From: Pseudomonas triticicola
GTDB taxonomy: Bacteria > Pseudomonadota > Gammaproteobacteria > Pseudomonadales > Pseudomonadaceae
Reading direction: 5' to 3'
DNA: 64,000 bases
Assembly: GCF_019145375.1 (NCBI RefSeq)
Contig: NZ_JAHSTX010000003.1
Location: forward strand, 1 to 64,000
The position numbers and the translations under genes were made by a program. The notes beneath the pieces were generated by a model that was not told the DNA's origin, did no database searches, and saw only the letters and a program-made list of their open reading frames with translations. Shown one piece after another: positions 58,201 to 64,000 of the stretch; within the stretch, counting starts at the first letter, position 1, and every line of letters starts with the position of its first letter.

Positions 58201-59520
58201 TCAGTCAGTCACGATCCGCGAATGTTTCTGGGTGTCTTTCATGGTGATGTACACCAGCAGCGATACGGCAATGCACGCGGTGACGTACCAGTAGTAACCG
58301 GTTTCCATGCCGATGCTCTTGAACCACAGCGCGATGTATTCGGCGGTGCCGCCGAAGATCGACACGGTCAGCGCGTACGGCAGGCCGACGCCCAGGGCGC
58401 GGATTTCGGTAGGGAACAATTCGGCTTTGACCACCGCGTTGATCGAGGTGTAGCCGCTGACAATGATCAGCGCCGCCATGATCAGGAAGAACGCGCCCCA
58501 CCAGGTCTGGATGGTGTGCAGGGTCATCAGGATCGGCACGGTGAAGATCGTACCGAGCACGCCGAACGCGATCAGGATCGGGCGACGACCGATCTTGTCC
58601 GACAGGCCACCGATGATCGGTTGCAGGCACATGAACAGGAACAGCGTGGCGGCGGAAATGGTGGTCGAGTCGGAGATGCTCATGCCGACCGTGTTCACCA
58701 GATACTTCTGCATGTAGGTGGTGTAGGTGTAGAACGCCAGGGTGCCGCCCATGGTCAGGCCGACCACGGTCAACAGCTCTTTCGGGTGGCGCATCAAGGT
58801 GCGCATGGCGCTTTCCTTGGATTTTTCTTTCTTGGTGAACGACTCGGTTTCTTCCATGCCGCGACGCAGGTACAGCGCCACGACCGCACACAGCGCACCG
58901 ATGGCGAACGGAATGCGCCAGCCCCACGCGTACAGCTGTTCGGTGGTCAGCATGTTTTGCAGCACGATCAAGACGCCGAGGGCGATGAGCTGGCCGGAGA
59001 TCAGGGTCACGTACTGGAAGCTGGAGAAGAAGCCGCGACGTTCCTTGGTCGCCATCTCGGACAGATAAGTCGCCGAGGTGCCGTACTCGCCACCGACCGA
59101 CAGGCCTTGCAGCAGGCGGGCGAATACCAGCAGGATCGGCGCGCCGATGCCGATGGTTTCATAGTTCGGGCTCAGGGCGATCAGCAGCGAGCCGAAGCAC
59201 ATCAGGTACACCGAGGCCATCAGCGCTTTCTTGCGCCCGACCTTGTCGGCGTACATGCCCATCAGCCAGCCACCAATCGGACGCATCAGGAAGCCCACGG
59301 CGAAGATCGCAGCGGTGTTCATCAGTTGCGCAGTGGTGGAACCGGCGGGGAAAAAGGTCTTGGCGAAGTACAGGGAGAAGGCGGCATACACATACCAGTC
59401 GTACCACTCGACCATGTTGCCGACAGAGCCGCTGAAGATCGATTTGATCCGGCTCGCGGTGGTTCTCGGTTTGGCCGGCACGGCAGCCGACCCAAGGGGC
59501 AGGGCGTTGGAGTTATCCAT
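58201..59520 (-). CDS. kgtP: MFS dicarboxylate/alpha-ketoglutarate permease (KgtP-type)
   Basis: 439 residues with 12 helices of the metabolite:H+ symporter family. N-terminal NMVEWYDWYVYAAFSLYF and the motif-A segment GMYADKVGRKKAL are typical. KgtP imports alpha-ketoglutarate; related members import citrate or proline-betaine. A sigma-54 promoter directly upstream and the mifR/mifS genes just beyond it support an alpha-ketoglutarate transporter, because MifSR in P. aeruginosa controls its uptake. Confidence 0.85.
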   Translation of the reverse strand: MDNSNALPLGSAAVPAKPRTTASRIKSIFSGSVGNMVEWYDWYVYAAFSLYFAKTFFPAGSTTAQLMNTAAIFAVGFLMRPIGGWLMGMYADKVGRKKALMASVYLMCFGSLLIALSPNYETIGIGAPILLVFARLLQGLSVGGEYGTSATYLSEMATKERRGFFSSFQYVTLISGQLIALGVLIVLQNMLTTEQLYAWGWRIPFAIGALCAVVALYLRRGMEETESFTKKEKSKESAMRTLMRHPKELLTVVGLTMGGTLAFYTYTTYMQKYLVNTVGMSISDSTTISAATLFLFMCLQPIIGGLSDKIGRRPILIAFGVLGTIFTVPILMTLHTIQTWWGAFFLIMAALIIVSGYTSINAVVKAELFPTEIRALGVGLPYALTVSIFGGTAEYIALWFKSIGMETGYYWYVTACIAVSLLVYITMKDTQKHSRIVTD

Positions 59521-59582
59521 TGAAGGATCCTTCGTTTAATTGTTTTTGTGGAGCGCGTCGGAACGCAGCCTGTCAGGGCTAT

Positions 59583-59598
59583 AGCAGGAGGTGTGCCA
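59583..59598 (-). promoter_or_regulatory. Sigma-54 promoter of kgtP
   Basis: On the minus strand TTGGCACACCTCCTGCT matches TGGCAC-N6-TGC with the GG and GC dinucleotides exactly 12 positions apart, as required. It lies about 65-80 bases before the kgtP start codon. An RpoN-type promoter needs an enhancer-binding activator; MifR is such a protein and is encoded next door. Confidence 0.75.
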
Positions 59599-59673
59599 AG
59601 GGTAGGAGGGCCGGTTTAGAGGGGGTGGCGGGGAGGAGTGAGCGGATTTGTGCCGACTGATTGGACTGAGGTG

Positions 59674-59687
59674 AGCGGATTTCCGCT
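59674..59687. promoter_or_regulatory. Possible enhancer-binding palindrome for MifR
   Basis: AGCGGATTTCCGCT, a perfect six-base-arm palindrome, about 90 bases upstream of the -12 element. A second copy of the left part (gtgagcggattt) begins near 59638. Spacing suits an upstream activating sequence. Binding by MifR is inferred. Confidence 0.4.
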
Positions 59688-59707
59688 TACCGCGTGAAGA
59701 TCAAGAG

Positions 59708-59866
59708 CCCCTCACCCTAGCCCTCTCCCAGAGGGAGAGGGGACTGACCGAGGTGTTCTTGTGGGTTACATCGACCTGCAATATCGAGTCGAATACAGAT
59801 TCGGGAAAGCATGGAGATCGGCTCCCTTCCCCCTCGCCCCCTTGGGGGAGAGGGCTGGGGTGAGGG
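59708..59866. repeat. Family C repeat copy 3
   Basis: Arms ccctcaccctagccctctcc and gagagggctggggtgaggg, with a diverged core. Between the kgtP upstream region and the mifR end. Confidence 0.8.
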
Positions 59867-59899
59867 GGATGGATTTCAGCTACACCACAAATCTCTGCC

Positions 59900-61228
59900 T
59901 CACTCCGCCAGAAACATCTCCCGACTCAACCCATGCCGCTGCATCTTTTCATTGAACGTGCGGCGCGGCAGTTGCAGTTCTTCGAGCACGGCTTTGACAT
60001 CACCTTTGTGCCGGGTCAACGCCGCGCGCAGGCATTGTGCCTCGAAGGCTTCCTGCTGCGCCGCCAGGGATTGCCCCGGATCGATTCCGGCGACCGGTTC
60101 ATCCAGCCCCAACACCTGGCGCTCGGCGACGTTGGCCAATTCGCGCACGTTGCCCGGCCAGTCATGGCTGAGCAGGTGACTGAGCTGCGCACCGGTCAAC
60201 GGCGGAAAGGTCCGGCCCAGACGCTGGGCGGCGTTTTGCGCAAAGGTTTCGAACAGCAACGGAATGTCTTCGCGGCGATCGCGCAGCGGCGGCAGGCGCA
60301 GTTCGGCGACGTTCAGGCGATAAGCCAGGTCCTCACGAAAACGCCCGGCGCGAGCTTCGTCGAGCAGGTCCGGTTTGGTCGCCGCGACGATACGCAAATC
60401 AACGCGAATGCTCTGGTTCGACCCCAACCGTTCAAGCTTTTGCTCCTGCAAGACCCGCAGCAATTTCACCTGCTGGGCCAGCGGCATGCTTTCGATCTCG
60501 TCGAGAAACAGCGTGCCGCCATCGGCATATTCCAGCTTGCCGATGCGTTTGCCCGAGGCGCCGGTAAACGCGCCGCTCTCATGGCCGAACAGCTCGGCCT
60601 CGAACAGTTGCTCCGGGATCGCCGCGCAGTTCAGCGCCACGAAAGGTTTGCCGGCGCGCGGGCCGAAATCATGCAGGCAACGCGCGACCAGTTCCTTGCC
60701 GCTGCCGGTTTCGCCCCGGATCAGCACGTTGACCGGCAACGTCGCCAGATCCAGCACTTGCCGACGCAACGTCTGCAAGCCGCGAGACACGCCCAGCAAT
60801 GTCGCATCGAGCTTTGCGCGGTTGTCGGCCAGTTCGTGCAGGGCGCGGTTTTCCAGGACCAGGCGGCGTTTGTCCAGCGCCCGGCGCAGGCTGCCGAGCA
60901 GGGTTTCCGGGCTGAACGGTTTTTCCAGAAAGTCGTAGGCGCCATCGCGCATGGCTTCGACCGCCATCGGCACATCGCCATGGCCGGTGAGCAGAATCAC
61001 CGGCAGATCGCTGTCGCGCTGTTGCACTTCGGCAAGCAATTGCAAACCGTCCATGCCGGGCATGCGCACGTCGCTGAGGATCACCCCGGCAAAATGTTCC
61101 GGGAGCGCGGCGAGGCATTCTTCGGCACGGCTGAACAATTGCACATGAAACCCAGACAGGCTCAGCCACTGTTCAACGGCGTTGCGAATGCTGCTTTCGT
61201 CGTCGACCACCATCACCGAATTGAGCAT
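59900..61228 (-). CDS. mifR: Sigma-54-dependent response regulator (MifR/DctD-type)
   Basis: 442 residues: receiver domain with Asp53 (VILSDVRMPG), AAA+ domain with Walker A GETGSGKE, the sigma-54-contacting loop GAFTGA, Walker B GGTLFLDEIE, and a C-terminal Fis-type HTH (about 405-440). It activates RpoN promoters when phosphorylated. Its start overlaps the mifS stop by one base. The neighbouring transporter gene has a good sigma-54 promoter. DctD of C4-dicarboxylate uptake is the main alternative name. Confidence 0.85.
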   Translation of the reverse strand: MLNSVMVVDDESSIRNAVEQWLSLSGFHVQLFSRAEECLAALPEHFAGVILSDVRMPGMDGLQLLAEVQQRDSDLPVILLTGHGDVPMAVEAMRDGAYDFLEKPFSPETLLGSLRRALDKRRLVLENRALHELADNRAKLDATLLGVSRGLQTLRRQVLDLATLPVNVLIRGETGSGKELVARCLHDFGPRAGKPFVALNCAAIPEQLFEAELFGHESGAFTGASGKRIGKLEYADGGTLFLDEIESMPLAQQVKLLRVLQEQKLERLGSNQSIRVDLRIVAATKPDLLDEARAGRFREDLAYRLNVAELRLPPLRDRREDIPLLFETFAQNAAQRLGRTFPPLTGAQLSHLLSHDWPGNVRELANVAERQVLGLDEPVAGIDPGQSLAAQQEAFEAQCLRAALTRHKGDVKAVLEELQLPRRTFNEKMQRHGLSREMFLAE

Positions 61229-62988
61229 CAGATATGTGCCTCCAGATCGATTGGCAGGGTCAGGCTGAACACTGCGCCGTGGTCGCCATTCTCGACGCTC
61301 AGGCGCCCGCCGGATTCATGCACGATGGCGAAGGATACTGCCAGCCCCAGGCCCAGACCGTCACCCACCGGTTTGGTGGTAAAGAACGGATCGAACACCT
61401 GGCCCAGATGTTCCTCGGCAATGCCGCCGCCGTTGTCGCTGACGCTGAGCCGCCACAGTTGTTCATCAGCCTCCAGACGGATTTCCAGACGCTTGCAGGC
61501 TTTACCCTGCATCGCATCCAGCGCGTTGCGCAGCAAATTGATCAACACCTGTTCCAGACGAATCGCATCACCGCGCACCCACGCCGGGCGGGTCAGATGC
61601 AGCACCAGACTGACCTGCTCGTCACGCAGTCGCGCATCGAGCAGTTGCAGCGATTGATCGACCACCGTCGCCAGATCCAGACGTTCGCGCAAGCCGCTCG
61701 GGCTTTTGCGGGCGAAGGTCTTGAGGTGGCCGGTGAGGGCAGCCATGCGCGTGAGCATGTCGTCCACCGGTTTCAGCGCCTTGTAGGCGTCATCGACGCG
61801 GCCATGTTCGAGCAGCAGGCGCAGGGTGGCCAATTGCATGCGCTGGGCGGTCAGCGGTTGATTGATTTCGTGGGCCAGTGCGGCGGACATCTGCCCCAGC
61901 GCGGCGAGTTTGGCCGACTGCACCAAACCTTCCTGCGCGGTGCGCAAGTCGCGGGTGCGCTCCTCGACCAGACGCTCGAGTTCTTCGCGATTGCGCTGAC
62001 GGACCTTGGCCAGCCGCCAGCGCTGATTGAGAAACAGCAACAAGAACACCAGCGCCAGCCACACACCGGCGGCGGCCAGCGCGGCGTTGCGCAAATCTTC
62101 GAAGGCCACTTGCGGGCGACGCAGCAGATGCAGGGTCCAGCCTTCGGTCGTCAGCGGCAGCGATTCCCACAAATAATCCGCCGTGCCTTGTGGACCTTCG
62201 ACCCGGCGCAGATCGCTGTTGTCATCGAAGCGCCGTAGCGGCAAATGGGTCAGCGGCAGCAGCGATTGCTTGTCGTACTGACGCGTGGTTTTGATCTCGG
62301 CCAGATCATCGGCGCTCAACGGCCGCAAGGCGCGATAACGCCAACCCGGCTGATTGGCGATAAAGATGATCCCGCGTGCATCGCTGACCAGCAGCGTGTC
62401 GCTGCCCTGGCTCCATTCGCGCTCCAGCTCGGGAAATTCCAGCTTGACCACCATCGCGCCGAGAAACTCATCGTTGTCGCCAAGTACGGCGCTGGAAAGG
62501 AAATAGCCGGGAATGCCGCTGGTCACGCCCACCGCGTAAAAACGCCCGGTGCCTTGGGTGCGGGTCTGGCTGAAGTAGGGACGGAAACCGTAATTGTGGC
62601 CAACGTAACTGCTGGGCAAGCGCCAGTTGCTGGCGGCCACGGCCAGGCCGGTACGATCCAGCAGTTCAAGGGTCGAGGACTGCGCCGCACCGTTGATCTT
62701 TTCCAGCTTCACATTCAATGCCGCTTGCTGCCCAGCATCGACCGGTCCGGCCAGGGCCGAACGCAATTGCGGGTCCAGCGCCAACACGGCGGGCAGGGCG
62801 CGATAGCGGTCGATCAGGGTGTGCAAGGAGTTGGCGTACAGCCCCAGTTGCTGATTGGCGCGGGCGGCGTCTTCTTCCAATGCCTGACGTTCCGCGTGGC
62901 GCATCGCGAGCGTCGCGGCAATGACCGTGCCGGCGATGATCAGCAGGGAATACAACGACAGACGCAGGGTACGGGAATTCGGCAGCAT
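61228..62988 (-). CDS. mifS: Sensor histidine kinase (MifS/DctB-type)
   Basis: About 586 residues: helix at the N-terminus (about 11-32), a periplasmic double-cache sensor (about 35-290) typical of dicarboxylate sensors, a second helix (about 300-320), a coiled-coil linker, the H-box ALAHEINQPL and an ATPase domain (DNGGGI; GLGLGLAVSF). The sensor probably binds alpha-ketoglutarate or a C4-dicarboxylate. The ATG at 62988 is chosen over a GTG at 63021. First gene of the two-gene operon with mifR. Confidence 0.83.
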   Translation of the reverse strand: MLPNSRTLRLSLYSLLIIAGTVIAATLAMRHAERQALEEDAARANQQLGLYANSLHTLIDRYRALPAVLALDPQLRSALAGPVDAGQQAALNVKLEKINGAAQSSTLELLDRTGLAVAASNWRLPSSYVGHNYGFRPYFSQTRTQGTGRFYAVGVTSGIPGYFLSSAVLGDNDEFLGAMVVKLEFPELEREWSQGSDTLLVSDARGIIFIANQPGWRYRALRPLSADDLAEIKTTRQYDKQSLLPLTHLPLRRFDDNSDLRRVEGPQGTADYLWESLPLTTEGWTLHLLRRPQVAFEDLRNAALAAAGVWLALVFLLLFLNQRWRLAKVRQRNREELERLVEERTRDLRTAQEGLVQSAKLAALGQMSAALAHEINQPLTAQRMQLATLRLLLEHGRVDDAYKALKPVDDMLTRMAALTGHLKTFARKSPSGLRERLDLATVVDQSLQLLDARLRDEQVSLVLHLTRPAWVRGDAIRLEQVLINLLRNALDAMQGKACKRLEIRLEADEQLWRLSVSDNGGGIAEEHLGQVFDPFFTTKPVGDGLGLGLAVSFAIVHESGGRLSVENGDHGAVFSLTLPIDLEAHI

Positions 62989-63072
62989 GCTGGATGAAAG
63001 GTCGGCAGGACGGGCGGGCACGATAGCATGGGCCGAGGTGGCCGGGCGCGCTGTTCGCGCCGGCCGTGTCTG

Positions 63073-64000
63073 CTAGACAGCTGTCTCCTGTACCTGACGT
63101 CGATGCACAAGATTCAACCTCGGCTTCGGCACCGGTCTGCCGCGAGGTTCGGCAGCGAGCGAGCGCTCCAGTTGCTGCAGGCGTTCAGTCACGCCTTGCG
63201 CCTCGCTCGGCGCTTCGATGATTGCCTGCGCGGTTTTCAGGACCTCGTCAATGGCTTCAAACGGGTCTACGCCAGTCCTTGCCAGCTTCATGAACTGACG
63301 CTGTTTTGCTGCATCCAGTGCTTCAAGTTGGGCGTAGAACATCTTCTGGATGGGCTCGGGGTAGCTGTCGACGTTATCATTCAAGGTCTTGATGCCGTCG
63401 CTAACCGCAGCATCTCTATCGAGAAGAACTTCCGCGCCGTCGATCGCTTTCGCAACACTGTTGACGGCATTCGCAGCAATGTTGACGGCATTCGCAGCGC
63501 CGTCGCCCACCGTTTTAAACCCATTCTTGAGCTCTTGGGTGTGCAGTGTCTGCGCTGCTTTCAGACCTTTCTTGAAAAAGTGATAACGCAATACCGGGAA
63601 CACAATTGCTCCCGCGATTGCCCCTGCGCCGGAACCGATGGCGTTGCCGATTCCGGGTACCACGGTGCCGATGACACTGCCGATGGCGATGCCTTTGCCG
63701 ATACCGTAAAAGACCGATTTGATGCCGGCCCGGGAGGTGATGAATTTGCCGAACGTCATGCTTTTGCGCACCTCCTCGATGTTCTGGCCTTCAGGGATCA
63801 GGCCATCGAACTCGGTGGTCAGTTTGTGCAATTGCTCCGCCGCAGTTTGCGCTTGATCAAAGATACCCACCGCTTTTCTGACCAGGTCAAACACCACTTT
63901 GAAGGCACCGGTCTGGTCGACATGGACGATCGGGTTGTTACCGACGAATCCATACAGGTTCAAACCGTCCACATCCCCCGCTGGATCCGCACTGACCCAG
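63073..64000 (-). CDS. C-terminal part of an RHS-repeat protein with glycine-rich tail domain (partial)
   Basis: The gene runs off the right edge of the window; about 308 residues are visible. At the start of the visible part the RHS core end is clear: WVSADPAGDVDGLNLYGFVGN and NPIVHVDQTG. After this junction come about 275 unique residues, the place where RHS toxins carry their effector domain. This tail has a glycine/alanine-rich hydrophobic stretch (GIAIGSVIGTVVPGIGNAI, then GSGAGAIAGAIVFPVL) that can form a membrane hairpin, followed by acidic helices. No nuclease or deaminase motif was recognised. Base composition in the tail is more AT-rich than its neighbours. No gene fits between its stop and mifS, so no immunity gene follows. 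Confidence 0.72.
   Translation of the reverse strand, partial: WVSADPAGDVDGLNLYGFVGNNPIVHVDQTGAFKVVFDLVRKAVGIFDQAQTAAEQLHKLTTEFDGLIPEGQNIEEVRKSMTFGKFITSRAGIKSVFYGIGKGIAIGSVIGTVVPGIGNAIGSGAGAIAGAIVFPVLRYHFFKKGLKAAQTLHTQELKNGFKTVGDGAANAVNIAANAVNSVAKAIDGAEVLLDRDAAVSDGIKTLNDNVDSYPEPIQKMFYAQLEALDAAKQRQFMKLARTGVDPFEAIDEVLKTAQAIIEAPSEAQGVTERLQQLERSLAAEPRGRPVPKPRLNLVHRRQVQETAV

Noticed and set aside
50778..59866. Possible CRISPR array from the repeated ccctctccc/gagaggg motifs
   Set aside because: The copies are few, differently spaced, palindromic at the ends and far apart, without unique spacers of constant length; they are dispersed intergenic elements.

Overview
The window is chromosomal DNA of a fluorescent Pseudomonas (P. 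fluorescens group). This rests on GC-rich genes with Pseudomonas codon use, diagnostic loci (motY next to pyrC-rnt-bfd-bfr; colR-colS-methyltransferase-wapQ; groESL with fxsA and hugZ; bifA-sodB; pobA/pobR; mexV-mexW) and several families of short intergenic repeats typical of that group. No rRNA, tRNA, CRISPR array, prophage or transposase was seen. No database search was possible; all names rest on reading the proteins and on remembered gene neighbourhoods.

Layout. 1-6100: iron storage and release (bfr, bfd with a Fur-like site), a 2-Cys peroxiredoxin, rnt-pyrC, motY and argG. 6150-7930: an AT-richer accessory patch with an unknown two-helix membrane protein and an orphan LuxR-type response regulator. 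8000-12650: a 59-codon PA3496-type gene, nth and an overlapping rsxA-B-D-G-E operon. This Rsx set is unusual: rsxC is absent, RsxB has no membrane anchor but carries an RsxC-like tail, and three of the four cysteines expected to hold the RsxA/RsxE intramembrane cluster are missing. 12760-21740: metG, mrp/apbC, an SDR gene, hugZ, fxsA, groESL (sigma-32-like promoter) and a PAP2 phosphatase.

21950-25680 is the ColRS envelope-stress locus with its methyltransferase and LPS kinase genes and a small exported protein. 25855-30043 is the MexVW-type RND pump without an outer-membrane channel. 30295-35559 is an imelysin / di-heme oxidoreductase / imelysin (icmP) / DUF1513 iron-related cluster whose first gene has a perfect palindromic upstream element. 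35806-43701 holds bifA, sodB, a divergent argO-like/argP pair, an epimerase-like SDR, a coiled-coil membrane protein and a periplasmic cache-domain protein.

43827-59520 is metabolic and accessory: a DHA2 drug exporter, pobA/pobR, a LysR-controlled pair with a metallo-beta-lactamase-fold protein of altered active site, a LysR-controlled ThDP decarboxylase plus aldehyde dehydrogenase (probably guanidino/keto-arginine-type catabolism), an AraC regulator, a small monooxygenase-fold protein, a flavin reductase and a KgtP-type dicarboxylate transporter. 59900-62988 is a MifS/MifR-type two-component pair. A near-consensus sigma-54 promoter and a palindrome sit upstream of the transporter, suggesting MifR drives it. 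The window ends inside an RHS-repeat protein (63073 to beyond 64000) with a glycine-rich, potentially membrane-inserting C-terminal domain and no evident immunity gene after it.
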